Below are positions 37,774 to 46,291 of a DNA stretch of 64,000 nucleotides, in pieces. The DNA is taken from assembly GCF_014640335.1 (NCBI RefSeq), contig NZ_BMGT01000004.1, positions 186,001 through 250,000 on the forward strand, in the 5' to 3' direction. Each line of letters starts with the position of its first letter. Within the stretch, counting starts at the first letter, position 1. The notes beneath the pieces were generated by a model. The model was not told the DNA's origin and ran no database searches. It was given only the letters and a program-made list of their open reading frames with translations. Source of the stretch: Edaphobacter dinghuensis. Lineage in GTDB: Bacteria > Acidobacteriota > Terriglobia > Terriglobales > Acidobacteriaceae. The translations under genes were made by a program, and so were the position numbers.

Positions 37774-38643
37774 TTAAGACATAGATGCATCGCGAATCGC
37801 CTGTTCGCGTGCAGCGCGCAGAGTGGCAACTGGTTCGCCAGTGGGGTAGAACTCCATGGCGATGTAACCGGAATATTTCAGCTCTGCAATTTTGCGATAG
37901 ATGGCGTCATACCGAATCTCGCCGGTTCCGGGTTCGTGACGGCCGGGAACATCTGCGATATGGAAGAGAGCAATCAGATCGATGTTCTTCTCAATCTTTT
38001 CAAGGAGATTTCCGGCCTGACGCTGCTCGTGATAAATGTCGTAGAGAACGCGAGTATGTGGGCTATCGACGGCTCGCACGATCTCGAATGCCTGGGTGAC
38101 AGACGTCAGGTAAGCATGAGGATTCTCAAGCAGGTCGATCGGTTCGAGGACGATCTGGACATCTGCCTTTGCCGCGATTTCGTCGAGGCGCTTGACCGAT
38201 TCGATGGAGCCGCCCTGAAGGGTTGGAGAGTCGGTGCGCTGGTTAGAGGTAAGGATGATCTGTTTGCAGTTGAGCTTCTTGCAGGCTTCGATGGTCTTGC
38301 GCAGCCCGGACTCAACGGTGTCGAAGTTGGCTGCATCTGCGTAGCCATGCGCTCCAGCGGTGGAATCGACGGTAAGCCCAAGAGATTTAATGCGGGTCAT
38401 GAACTTGGTGTAGTCGGCATCGGTCCACGACTTCCATTCGCCGACCATCTCGACGCCGGTATAACCAGCCTGCGCAACGATCTCCAGAATCTTCTCGAGA
38501 GGGCCGTACTTTTTGAGCGTCCAGAGCATGACAGAAAACTTGAATGGTGCTGTGGATGCAGCTTGCGGTTGGGCCTGCGCGCGCGGCAAGAGAGAGGCTG
38601 CCGCAGCGGTGGCGGCTGAGAGAGTGAAGCTGCGTCGGTTCAT
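37774..38643 (-). CDS. Exported sugar phosphate isomerase/epimerase-like TIM barrel
   Basis: This 289-residue protein begins with a Tat-like signal (NRRSFTLSAATAAAASLL), then an AP-endonuclease-2/xylose-isomerase-like TIM barrel: SVMLWTL, GYTGVEMVGEW, and metal-site-type residues in VLEPIDL, LYDIYHEQ, ALFHIADVPGRHEPGTGEI and YIAMEFYP. These match the hydroxypyruvate isomerase-like branch. Such proteins isomerise or epimerise sugars or keto acids; the substrate is unknown. The export signal fits a role in periplasmic sugar processing next to the hydrolase cluster. The initiating ATG could also be two codons upstream (38649). It converges on the anchor-D lipoprotein gene. Confidence 0.85.
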   Translation of the reverse strand: MNRRSFTLSAATAAAASLLPRAQAQPQAASTAPFKFSVMLWTLKKYGPLEKILEIVAQAGYTGVEMVGEWKSWTDADYTKFMTRIKSLGLTVDSTAGAHGYADAANFDTVESGLRKTIEACKKLNCKQIILTSNQRTDSPTLQGGSIESVKRLDEIAAKADVQIVLEPIDLLENPHAYLTSVTQAFEIVRAVDSPHTRVLYDIYHEQRQAGNLLEKIEKNIDLIALFHIADVPGRHEPGTGEIRYDAIYRKIAELKYSGYIAMEFYPTGEPVATLRAAREQAIRDASMS

Positions 38644-38941
38644 CGTCATAGGTGATTTATCGTCTCGTTGATATATGGTTCGCGGCGGTGGATTGCAGCT
38701 TGATGCGAATGCAGAACTCTATCCGTGTTAGCTGTCAGCTTTTGCCGCATTGTTGTGCACGATTTTCTTGAGGGGCTGAGTATAGCGCGTCGAAGGAACT
38801 TAATAAAAGGCGCTGCTCATCTTCTGCGTAGCCGATGCGGATCGGCCGCGCAGAGATTTCTCACAGCCGGCTTACGCCAGCGTGTTTGCCATATTGCGTT
38901 ACAGTGCGCGGCTGCTTTTCGCGAACGTCGTTTCGAGATGC

Positions 38942-39349
38942 TCAGGCGAAGCGGCTTAGAAACTGGGTTGCAAGTCCGCCCAGCGAACTCTGCGGCGCAG
39001 CTTGGCCACCGGGGGCAAAGTGCTGGACGACCATGGGAAGAACAGTCGTGAGTGCAGCTTGCACTACCTGGGGCGAGACTCCTGCATGCTCTGCTGTCTT
39101 CTCGATCAGACCGGTTCCGGCAAGTCCTTGCTGTACCTGATCTGGGGTTGCGGTCGCATTCTGGCCGGTGCTCCACGCTCCGATATGTTCTGCCAGGCCA
39201 TTTTGGTTAAAACTGTTCAATATTCCCTGAATGCCTTCGGGATGCTGTGTCAGTGCCTGAATGAAGCCGCCGGCTACCTTTGCCTGGTCGGTCTGAGAGT
39301 CCTGTCCAACCTGTCCTGCCAGAGACTGGAGAGAATCCAAAATGCCCAT
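38942..39349 (-). CDS. YidB/DUF937-family protein
   Basis: This 135-residue protein matches the YidB/DUF937 type: MGILDSLQSLAGQVG at the N-terminus, a Gly/Gln-rich middle (ILNSFNQNGLAEHIGAWSTGQNATATPDQVQQ), and a C-terminal VSPQVVQAALTTVLPMVVQHFAPGG. It has no signal peptide or membrane segment. The function of the family is not established. It is divergent from ridA across about 140 bp, and about 290 bp without a gene separates it from the isomerase gene. Confidence 0.85.
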   Translation of the reverse strand: MGILDSLQSLAGQVGQDSQTDQAKVAGGFIQALTQHPEGIQGILNSFNQNGLAEHIGAWSTGQNATATPDQVQQGLAGTGLIEKTAEHAGVSPQVVQAALTTVLPMVVQHFAPGGQAAPQSSLGGLATQFLSRFA

Positions 39350-39490
39350 AATGCACCTCGATGCGGAATTAGGCGGCCTCGTGTGCCGAGCCTTCCGCGT
39401 GCGAATGGTTTTATCAGTTATCTGTCCTGTTTGTCGCCCCGATGGCAGTGAATTTGCGCGGTGCCAATATGGAGATAGACTTGAGGCACA

Positions 39491-39901
39491 ATGAGTGACC
39501 AGACAAAGATCGCAATTTCAACTACGGATGCACCCGCAGCCATTGGCCCATACTCACAGGCAGTTCGCGTCGGCGACACGCTGTTCGCTTCAGGACAGGT
39601 CGGCCTCGATCCAGCCACGGGGCAGATTGTAGAGGGTGGAATCATTGAACAGACCAAACGAGTTTTTGAGAATATCAAAGCCGTTTTAGCCGCGGCAGGG
39701 ACCGATCTGACACAGGTGGCTAAAACGACCGTCTTTCTCAAGAACATGAGCGACTTTGCCGCGATGAACGAGATCTATGCAACGTATCTCGCTCCTTCGG
39801 GCACCGTGCCGCCGGCGCGCTCGACGGTTGCTGTTGCGGGGTTGCCTAAAGATGCCCTGGTAGAGGTCGAAGTGATCGTAAAGGGAGTGGGTGGAGCTTA
39901 A
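39491..39901 (+). CDS. ridA: RidA-family 2-iminobutanoate/2-iminopropanoate deaminase
   Basis: This 136-residue protein is a full-length RidA: AIGPYSQAVRVGDTLFASGQVG near the N-terminus and PPARSTVAVAGLPKDALVEVEVI near the C-terminus, where the Arg binds the carboxylate of the substrate. RidA hydrolyses reactive enamine/imine intermediates made by PLP enzymes such as threonine dehydratase, protecting other PLP enzymes. It acts as a trimer in the cytosol. GAGG precedes the ATG. The msrB gene follows 37 bp downstream, so the two damage-repair genes probably form an operon. Confidence 0.95.
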   Translation: MSDQTKIAISTTDAPAAIGPYSQAVRVGDTLFASGQVGLDPATGQIVEGGIIEQTKRVFENIKAVLAAAGTDLTQVAKTTVFLKNMSDFAAMNEIYATYLAPSGTVPPARSTVAVAGLPKDALVEVEVIVKGVGGA

Positions 39902-39938
39902 TCGGCTGACCAGCGTCTCATAAAAAGAGGACAAATTT

Positions 39939-40358
39939 ATGGCTGAGACCGAAAAAGTCGAAAAAGCTGGCAAGATTCACAAGACAGAGGCGGAGTGGCG
40001 CGCCCTGCTGACGCCGGAGCAGTTTCATATCATCCGCGAGAAGGGAACCGAACGCCCTTTTACCGGCGCGCTACTGAACAATCACGAAGATGGAACCTAT
40101 CATTGTGCCGCCTGCGATGCTCCCTTGTTTACTTCGGACAAGAAGTTTGAGTCAGGCAGCGGGTGGCCAAGCTTCTGGTTGCCGGTATCGGCCGAAGCCA
40201 TTGAAGCTCATGAGGACAATTCTCTGGGAATGCAACGGATCGAGGTCACTTGTGCTCGCTGCGGAGCCCATCTGGGGCATCTCTTTCCCGATGGCCCAAG
40301 GCCGACCGGAATGCGTTATTGCATCAATAGTGCTTCGTTAGGTTTCCCAAAAGGGTAA
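39939..40358 (+). CDS. msrB: Peptide-methionine (R)-S-oxide reductase
   Basis: This 139-residue enzyme reduces methionine-R-sulfoxide in damaged proteins. It has the SelR/MsrB fold with both zinc CxxC pairs (Cys56/Cys59 in CAAC, Cys105/Cys108 in CARC), the substrate loop GSGWPSFW (73-80), GHLFPDGP, and the catalytic Cys128 in RYCINSASL. It is cysteine-type, not selenocysteine, and has no signal peptide, so it is cytosolic. GAGGA lies upstream of the ATG. It is last in an operon with ridA and ends at a bidirectional terminator. Confidence 0.96.
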   Translation: MAETEKVEKAGKIHKTEAEWRALLTPEQFHIIREKGTERPFTGALLNNHEDGTYHCAACDAPLFTSDKKFESGSGWPSFWLPVSAEAIEAHEDNSLGMQRIEVTCARCGAHLGHLFPDGPRPTGMRYCINSASLGFPKG

Positions 40359-40401
40359 GAAGCCGGGTCTTTTATCTTAGAAAAATAGAAAAACAGGAAA
40401 A

Positions 40402-40430
40402 GCCCCAGCCGCATATTGCATGGCTGGGGC
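40402..40430. terminator. Intrinsic terminator between msrB and rpmB
   Basis: Nine-base arms GCCCCAGCC and GGCTGGGGC with an 11-base loop, flanked on the right by GTTCTGTTT and on the left by an A-rich run (AAACAGGAAAA), so it can stop transcription from both converging genes. Confidence 0.75.
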
Positions 40431-40481
40431 GTTCTGTTTCCATAATTCTGTTTGGTCTAGCTCTCGAAGAGTCTAGTGGGC

Positions 40482-40670
40482 TTAGCCCTTGACGATTTTG
40501 CCGGTCTTGATGCAGCTGGTGCAGACGCGCATGCGCTTGCTCGTGCCGTTGACCTTGGCCTTGACGGGCTGCAGGTTCACGTTCCAGCGACGCCGGGTGG
40601 TGTTGTGGGCGTGAGAGATGTTATTGCCAAACTGCGGGCCTTTGCCGCAAAGATCACATTTTTGTGCCAT
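40482..40670 (-). CDS. rpmB: 50S ribosomal protein L28
   Basis: This 62-residue protein is L28 of the large ribosomal subunit. It reads [20 protein letters not shown], then [11 protein letters not shown], and ends [13 protein letters not shown]. It keeps both Cys pairs (CDLC and CTSC), so it is the zinc-binding (C+) form. I chose the ATG at 40670 over longer in-frame starts because homologues begin here and GGAG lies 9 bases upstream. It is a lone gene, not paired with rpmG, and is followed by a terminator. Confidence 0.96.
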   Translation of the reverse strand: MAQKCDLCGKGPQFGNNISHAHNTTRRRWNVNLQPVKAKVNGTSKRMRVCTSCIKTGKIVKG

Positions 40671-40859
40671 GACTGAAGCTCCAATCTTGATTCGCAGCGA
40701 CTTCCGGAATTCAAGCCTAATAAAATGAGGGGCTTGCGGAAGCGGTAGGCACGAGCGGAACCAAGTCCGCTGACTCTCTACCGTGTCAGAGTGCGTTACA
40801 AAAATTCTATCACTTACAGGCCCTTTGCCGCCATAAAGAACTGGCGGCAAAAAGTCCGA

Positions 40860-43730
40860 TCAGCCTGTATTTCGCAGTCCGGCGCTGATTCCATTGATCG
40901 TGGCCGAAATAGCACGATTCAGTTCGGGAGAATCCGGCTCACCAGCGGCAATCGCTGCTCGCTTGCGACGAATCAACTCAACCTGAATCAATGACATAGG
41001 ATCGACATACGGATTTCGCAGACGGATCGATCGCTCCAGCACGGGATTATTTTCGAGCAGCGTCTTCTGCTGCGTAATCGCAAGAATCATGCGATGGGTA
41101 AGGTTGAACTCTACCTCCAGGGTGGCAAAGACCCGGTCGCGCAGCGCCTCATCTTCGACGAGCGAGGCATAGAGCCGCGCGATGCCGAAGTCAGCCTTCG
41201 CCAGCGCCATCTCGACGTTGCGAACGATGTCGAGGAAGAGCGGAAAGTCTCGCGCCATGGTTTGAAGCAGGGCGAGTCCATTGGCATTTTCCTTCACAAA
41301 GAGGTCGAGGGCATGGCCCACGCCGAAGAAGGCAGGCACAAGCTGCCGCGACTGCATCCAGCCGAAGACCCACGGAATGGCGCGAAGATCGGCCATTGAC
41401 TTCTTGCCGCCGCGCTTTGCCGGGCGCGAGCCAAGCCGCGCATGTTCGAGTTCTGCCACCGGCGTCGCCTGCTCAAAGTAGGTAAACGTCTCTGGGTTGT
41501 CCACGATGTGCTTACGGTAAAACTCGTAGGACGTCGAGGAGAGCCAGTCAAGCGCCGCCTCCCACTCTGGAAGAATCTCACCGGTGAGATGTGGCGGCAC
41601 CTTGCCTCTTTGCAGAATGGCATCAGGTCGTGCCAGAGCATCAAGGCTGGCCGCGATCATCAACTCAAGATTACGCTCGGCCAGCACAACATCGGAGTAC
41701 TTCCAGTTCAGCACCTCACCCTGCTCCGTCAGCCGCAGTTCGCCGGTAAAGCTATCGATGGGTTGGGCAAAGATGGCACGATGCGTCGGTCCACCGCCAC
41801 GCCCAACGGTGCCGCCGCGGCCATGGAAGAGGCGCAGCGTAACTCCGCACTCGCGGGCAACCTCATGCAGCGCACGGTGAGCTTTGTAGATCTCCCATGT
41901 GCTGGTAATCATGCCGCCGTCTTTATTCGAGTCCGAGTAGCCCAGCATGACCTCCTGCCGATGCTTCCAGCTCTTCAGCAGTGGCTGATACGCCTCGCTC
42001 GTCCAAAGCTGGCGGCAAACCGCAGGTGCATTCTGCAAATCTTCGATCGACTCAAACAAAGGAACTGGCTGCAAACCGGGATCGTTCGTCTCGTCGTCTG
42101 CCTCAACTTTTACACCGCCGAGTCGTGCCAACCAAAGCACATGCAGCACATCTTCCGCGCTGGTAGCTCCGCTGATGACGTATTGCTGAATCGACTCTGG
42201 CGCATAGGCCTGCTTCAGCTCGGCGATGGCGCGGAAGGTATCCAACACCTCGCTCGTCTGCGGCGAAAGCGCTGGAGGAAGATGAATCTGCGCCGTCAGG
42301 GGATTCGTGCCGGTGGGTGCCTGCCAGGCAGAGATTTCTGCCACGGCAGCCGTGTGGACACGCGCATGCTGCCGGATGTCGAGCGTATGCAGATGCAGTC
42401 CGTACGTCCGAACCTCGATCAGCAACGGATCGATCAGCATCTCAGCGAGACGATGGCCGCGATTTTCGGCAAGGCTGTTGCGAAGAATCGTAAGGTCGGA
42501 CAGAAGATCAGCAGCACGGGTATAAGGCGTGAGCGCCGGATTGGCTGGCAGAGGCAATCCTGATTGCGGTGTAGCGCCCAACTTCATCATGATGCAGGCG
42601 ATCAGCAATCGCAGATGTTCATAGTGGAAACGTTGCTCTACTGCCAACTGTCCCGCCGCCCGAAGTTTGCCAAGGTAGTGGTCAAGCAGTCCAGCAACTT
42701 CGGCTGAGACCGGAACCTGCTGGATCGAGCTACCAAGCTGCTCGAAGACATTCTGCAACCGCCGCCGATAGTGATTCAGCAGCAGGTTATGCGCCATGGC
42801 CAGAGATTCGCGCGTGACCTCGGGAATGACGAAGGGATTGCCGTCGCGATCGCCTCCGATCCACGAGCCGAAGCTAACCAGTTGGGGCAGCTTGGAGATA
42901 GCGACGGGATGGGAGTCGGGATTCGATTCGGGATATTCGGCGGCCAGCGCAGCGGCTACCTCGGAATAGAGCACCGGGAGCGTATCGAAGAGGCTGGTCT
43001 CGTAGTAATCGAGCGCCATGCGAATCTCGTCGCGAACCGTCGGACGCGCACTGCGAACATCGTCGGTCTGCCACAGGGCAGTGATCTCGGCGGTGAGGTT
43101 GCGCTCCAAAGCCTCGAGTTGCGGAGCAGGAACAGGAATGCGGTCAAGCTGCTCCAGCAGGTCCGAGATACGCCTCCGCTTGAACATCACTGAACGCCGT
43201 GCTACCTCGGTGGGATGCGCGGTAAAGACAGGCGTAATGCAGATGCGCTGCAGAAAATCGTGTGCCTGGGCGGCGTCAAGACCCGCCTCACGAAGACGGC
43301 GCAATGTTCCGCGCAGATCGCCTCGCTGCGGAGCGGCGTTTTGATCGAGCTGAATTGCCAACCGCCGCCGTTTGCGGTGGTTCGTCTCGGCAAGGTTGAT
43401 CAGCTCGAAATAAAATCCGAAGGCACGGGCAAGTTGATAGGCGGCTGACAGTTCCAGCGCGCCGACCCGGCACAGTGCCTCTTGCAGATGCGAGGCGGCA
43501 GCGGCAGTATCGCCCTTTGCGTCCGCTTCGCGGCGGGCAATGGCAATACGGCGAAGCGCTTCGACAGCATCGTAAAGAGGAGCGCCAGACTGCTCGCGTA
43601 GAACACCGCCAAGCAGGGTGCCAAGCGAGCGAACGTCGCGGCGAAGAGGAGCTTCTTTCAGATCTCCAGTAGGTGCCTGGAGTTCAGCAAGGCGTTGGGG
43701 CCAATTAGGAGGAGTCCACAAGGACGGCAT
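40860..43730 (-). CDS. ppc: Phosphoenolpyruvate carboxylase
   Basis: This 956-residue enzyme adds bicarbonate to phosphoenolpyruvate to make oxaloacetate, refilling the citric acid cycle. Family signatures are all present: VFTAHPTEVARRS with the catalytic His, GGDRDGNPFV, MLGYSDSNKDGG, FHGRGGTVGRGGGP, and the C-terminal RNPYVDPMSLIQVELIRR ending in NTG, as in bacterial allosteric PEPCs. The length is normal for the bacterial type. It is cytosolic and appears to stand alone: a terminator lies upstream (43864-43889), separating it from the preceding small gene. Confidence 0.97.
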   Translation of the reverse strand: MPSLWTPPNWPQRLAELQAPTGDLKEAPLRRDVRSLGTLLGGVLREQSGAPLYDAVEALRRIAIARREADAKGDTAAAASHLQEALCRVGALELSAAYQLARAFGFYFELINLAETNHRKRRRLAIQLDQNAAPQRGDLRGTLRRLREAGLDAAQAHDFLQRICITPVFTAHPTEVARRSVMFKRRRISDLLEQLDRIPVPAPQLEALERNLTAEITALWQTDDVRSARPTVRDEIRMALDYYETSLFDTLPVLYSEVAAALAAEYPESNPDSHPVAISKLPQLVSFGSWIGGDRDGNPFVIPEVTRESLAMAHNLLLNHYRRRLQNVFEQLGSSIQQVPVSAEVAGLLDHYLGKLRAAGQLAVEQRFHYEHLRLLIACIMMKLGATPQSGLPLPANPALTPYTRAADLLSDLTILRNSLAENRGHRLAEMLIDPLLIEVRTYGLHLHTLDIRQHARVHTAAVAEISAWQAPTGTNPLTAQIHLPPALSPQTSEVLDTFRAIAELKQAYAPESIQQYVISGATSAEDVLHVLWLARLGGVKVEADDETNDPGLQPVPLFESIEDLQNAPAVCRQLWTSEAYQPLLKSWKHRQEVMLGYSDSNKDGGMITSTWEIYKAHRALHEVARECGVTLRLFHGRGGTVGRGGGPTHRAIFAQPIDSFTGELRLTEQGEVLNWKYSDVVLAERNLELMIAASLDALARPDAILQRGKVPPHLTGEILPEWEAALDWLSSTSYEFYRKHIVDNPETFTYFEQATPVAELEHARLGSRPAKRGGKKSMADLRAIPWVFGWMQSRQLVPAFFGVGHALDLFVKENANGLALLQTMARDFPLFLDIVRNVEMALAKADFGIARLYASLVEDEALRDRVFATLEVEFNLTHRMILAITQQKTLLENNPVLERSIRLRNPYVDPMSLIQVELIRRKRAAIAAGEPDSPELNRAISATINGISAGLRNTG

Positions 43731-43863
43731 GATTCAACGATAAATCAATCGTGGGCAAGAAGGGTAAGAGGGCACGTTGCAGCCATTGAACTTCGGTCCA
43801 GATCGCTTGCCGGATGGCATGGAGCCGTTATCCTTCTAGCTGCTCAGCCAATCAAAGCATAGG

Positions 43864-43889
43864 AAAAGCGCCCACAAAGGGGCGCTTTT
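43864..43889. terminator. Intrinsic terminator upstream of ppc
   Basis: Perfect arms AAAAGCGCCC (43864-43873) and GGGCGCTTTT (43880-43889) enclose a 6-base loop, giving a T-run in either direction. On the minus strand it ends the transcript of the small gene at 43915-44160. Confidence 0.85.
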
Positions 43890-43914
43890 AAGAGGAATCG
43901 GCAATTCAGTGCGA

Positions 43915-44160
43915 TTACATAACCAGTGCAAGCTTCTCAAGCTCTTCCTGCATCGACTTAAGCGAGCTAACCGATTCAATACGCGACGCTGCAATGCGTG
44001 CCGCATCCATAGAAACCCCATAGCCGCGTCCTGAGAGGAAGCTACTGATGAGGTCCGCGGACTGCCAGGAATCGAAGCTCGATTTTCGCAGCTCTTCGCG
44101 AAGACCGTTAAGGTCAGCGGCAGGGAACTGTTCTACGGGACTCTTCTGGAAGTCTGTCAT
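43915..44160 (-). CDS. Small protein of unknown function
   Basis: This is an 81-residue cytosolic protein I do not recognise. It is polar and helical, with MTDFQKSPVEQFPAADLNGLREELRKSS at the start and a heptad-like C-terminal SVSSLKSMQEELEKLALVM that could form a coiled coil. I chose the ATG at 44160 because GAGGAAAGAGACC directly precedes it; a start at 44205 is in frame but less likely. It has its own terminator, so it is probably a genuine single-gene transcript. Confidence 0.6.
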   Translation of the reverse strand: MTDFQKSPVEQFPAADLNGLREELRKSSFDSWQSADLISSFLSGRGYGVSMDAARIAASRIESVSSLKSMQEELEKLALVM

Positions 44161-44340
44161 GGTCTCTTTCCTCCTCTCTCGATGACGGGCCGCCATCAAA
44201 TTCACCTTCTATTTATAAGATGCGGAAATCGAACAAATGTTGCGGAATTCTCTGCAAATCCAGAGAGACGCACGGTTAAAAACAAACAGCTTTTCTGCAA
44301 TACGCAGGGGTGAAACGCGAAGTTCCATCAATCGTGCCAG

Positions 44341-44505
44341 TTAGAGGGTGCGGTCCGCCAATAGGACGGGGATACCGTCTACCAGAGGATAGCGGCGCAG
44401 ACAGCCAGTGCAGCGGATGCTCTCTGGCTGAGACTCCAGTGGCTGGTGACAGACGGGGCAGACGACCCATCGTAGATCCTCGGGGAGCAGGGGGCTGGTG
44501 TTCAT
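44341..44505 (-). CDS. Trm112-family zinc-binding small protein
   Basis: This 54-residue protein matches the Trm112/YcaR type: WVVCPVCHQPLE (Cys16, Cys19) and RCTGCLRRYPLVDGIPVLL (Cys32, Cys35), giving a four-Cys zinc knuckle plus the family ending YPxxDGIPxLL. In eukaryotes Trm112 activates methyltransferases; in bacteria the role of these small proteins is mostly unproven. The start codon lies just after a GGGAAG on the minus strand. It is divergent from folD, with about 80 bp between them. Confidence 0.85.
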   Translation of the reverse strand: MNTSPLLPEDLRWVVCPVCHQPLESQPESIRCTGCLRRYPLVDGIPVLLADRTL

Positions 44506-44584
44506 CTTCCCATCCATTCTTTCATTCTAGTGGTTACACCCTCAGCGGTTGCCGCGGATTTGGTGCATGGTCTGTCGCGATACC

Positions 44585-45532
44585 ATGGAGGAGATGACAA
44601 ATACTCCGCAAATTTTGGATGGCGTCGCGATTGCCGGTCAGATCAAGGCCGAGGTCGCTGTTGAAGTCAAGCAACTTACAGCCCGTGGAATCACGCCGGG
44701 GCTGGCAGTAATTCTTGTTGGCGAGGTGCCTGCCTCTCAGATTTACGTTCGCAGCAAGGTAAAAACCTGTGGCGAGCTGGGAATCTACAGCGAAATGCTG
44801 ACTCCGCCGGAGAGCATCACGACAGACGAGATGCTTGCCCTGGTTGCCGAGCTGAACGCGCGTGAAGACATCGACGGCATTCTCATCCAGTTGCCTCTGC
44901 CCAAGCACGTCGACACCAAACGCCTGCTCGAAGCCGTATCTCCCGACAAAGATGTCGATGGCTTTCACCCCGTAAATGTAGGCCGTCTGCAAAGTGGCCA
45001 ACCCGGCCTGGCACCCTGCACTCCCGCCGGAATCATCGAGATACTGAAGCGCAGCAACCTGCCTGTAGCCGGACAAAATGCTGTGGTTGTGGGCCGTTCC
45101 GACATCGTAGGCAAACCCGCAGCGATGATGCTGCTCAACGCTTCGGCTACGGTGACGGTCTGCCATAGCAAGACGAAGAACCTTGCCGAGTTCACGCGCG
45201 AGGCTGATCTTCTGGTCGCGGCGATTGGCCGCCCAGGCTATGTCACCGCAGAGATGGTGAAGCCGGGAGCGACGTTGATCGACGTAGGCATCAATCGTGT
45301 AACCGATGTCGCCGAAGTCGAAGAGTTTTTCCCCGGCGATGCAGCGCGAGCGGCCACCTTGGCCAAACGCGGCTCGGTTGTCGTCGGCGACATCCATCCG
45401 GCAGCGTTCGCCATCTCTGGAGCGTACACGCCGGTTCCGGGAGGCGTAGGAGCGTTGACCATCGCGATGCTGATGAAGAATACGGTCACAGCAGCGAAGC
45501 TGCGCCGTGGCCTCTCGGCAGAGAAGGACTAG
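44585..45532 (+). CDS. folD: Bifunctional methylenetetrahydrofolate dehydrogenase/cyclohydrolase
   Basis: This enzyme of about 315 residues interconverts 5,10-methylene-, methenyl- and 10-formyl-tetrahydrofolate, supplying one-carbon units to purine synthesis. Signatures include YVRSKVKTC with the catalytic Lys, GILIQLPLPKH, the dinucleotide-binding GRSDIVGKP, and PVPGGVGALT. The start is uncertain: the ATG at 44585 gives MEEMTNTPQ, while an ATG at 44594 sits immediately after GGAGGAG, too close for a normal ribosome site. The coaE start codon lies 5 bp after the folD stop, so the two are cotranscribed. The purine genes further downstream on the opposite strand use its product. Confidence 0.96.
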   Translation: MEEMTNTPQILDGVAIAGQIKAEVAVEVKQLTARGITPGLAVILVGEVPASQIYVRSKVKTCGELGIYSEMLTPPESITTDEMLALVAELNAREDIDGILIQLPLPKHVDTKRLLEAVSPDKDVDGFHPVNVGRLQSGQPGLAPCTPAGIIEILKRSNLPVAGQNAVVVGRSDIVGKPAAMMLLNASATVTVCHSKTKNLAEFTREADLLVAAIGRPGYVTAEMVKPGATLIDVGINRVTDVAEVEEFFPGDAARAATLAKRGSVVVGDIHPAAFAISGAYTPVPGGVGALTIAMLMKNTVTAAKLRRGLSAEKD

Positions 45533-45536
45533 CGAT

Positions 45537-46190
45537 ATGCTGCGCGTTGGTCTCACCGGTAGCCTGGGAAGCGGCAAATCAACTGCTGCAAAGTTATTTG
45601 CCGCGCACGGCGCGCAGGTGCTGCACTCCGATGCAATCGGGCGCGAACTGATGGCGCCGGGGCAGGCTGTCTACGCAGAGATTATTGCTCACTTCGGTAA
45701 CAGTGTGGTGCTACCCGATGGGCGGCTCGATCGCCCGGGACTGGCGCGTCTTGCCTTTGCCGAGGGTAGAGTCGACGAGTTAAATGCAATCATCCACCCG
45801 GCGGTGATCGGGCATCAGCGAGAGCTCATTGAAGATATTGCGCGGCGCAATCCTGCTGCGGTTGTTATGGTCGAATCGGCATTAATCATCGAGGCCGTGC
45901 ACGGCGACGGTGCGGACTGGCAACGGCGATTTGACCGTCTGATCCTTGTGACTGCCCCCGAAGAAGTGAAGATTGCGCGATTCGTACGCCGGTGCGTCGG
46001 CGATACAAAGGCGACCGACGAACAGATCGCGGAGTTCGAGGAAGAAGCCCGGCGAAGACTGGCTCGCCAGATGCCGGACGAGCAAAAGATGGCCCTATGC
46101 GATTACGTTCTCACTAACGATGGCGCTGTCACCGAGTTGGAGTGGCAGGTCGACCAACTGTGGCCTATTCTCCGCATCGCCGCTCGCTGA
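45537..46190 (+). CDS. coaE: Dephospho-CoA kinase
   Basis: This 217-residue enzyme phosphorylates dephospho-CoA to make CoA, the last step of CoA synthesis. The P-loop GSLGSGKST lies at residues 8-16, followed by HSDAIGRELMAPG and IIHPAVIGHQRE, all typical of CoaE. Its C-terminal LTNDGAVTELEWQVDQLW is also family-like. I chose the ATG at 45537, 5 bp after the folD stop, because it puts the P-loop at the usual distance from the N-terminus. It is cytosolic and in an operon with folD. Confidence 0.96.
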   Translation: MLRVGLTGSLGSGKSTAAKLFAAHGAQVLHSDAIGRELMAPGQAVYAEIIAHFGNSVVLPDGRLDRPGLARLAFAEGRVDELNAIIHPAVIGHQRELIEDIARRNPAAVVMVESALIIEAVHGDGADWQRRFDRLILVTAPEEVKIARFVRRCVGDTKATDEQIAEFEEEARRRLARQMPDEQKMALCDYVLTNDGAVTELEWQVDQLWPILRIAAR

Positions 46191-46291
46191 AGATATATCG
46201 CACCGATCACAAGTTGCGCTGAACCAGCCGCGCCTAGCTACAATGACAGCAGACGGCCGATATGCTCGGCATTAAGGATTCAAGGGTCTCC

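Noticed and set aside
37753-38619. 288-codon plus-strand frame opposite the isomerase-like gene
   Set aside because: The minus-strand product has a Tat signal and TIM-barrel motifs; the plus-strand frame has none.
41442-42563. 373-codon plus-strand frame inside ppc
   Set aside because: Antisense to an unmistakable phosphoenolpyruvate carboxylase.
44534-45577. 347-codon minus-strand frame opposite folD
   Set aside because: Antisense to folD, which has all family signatures.
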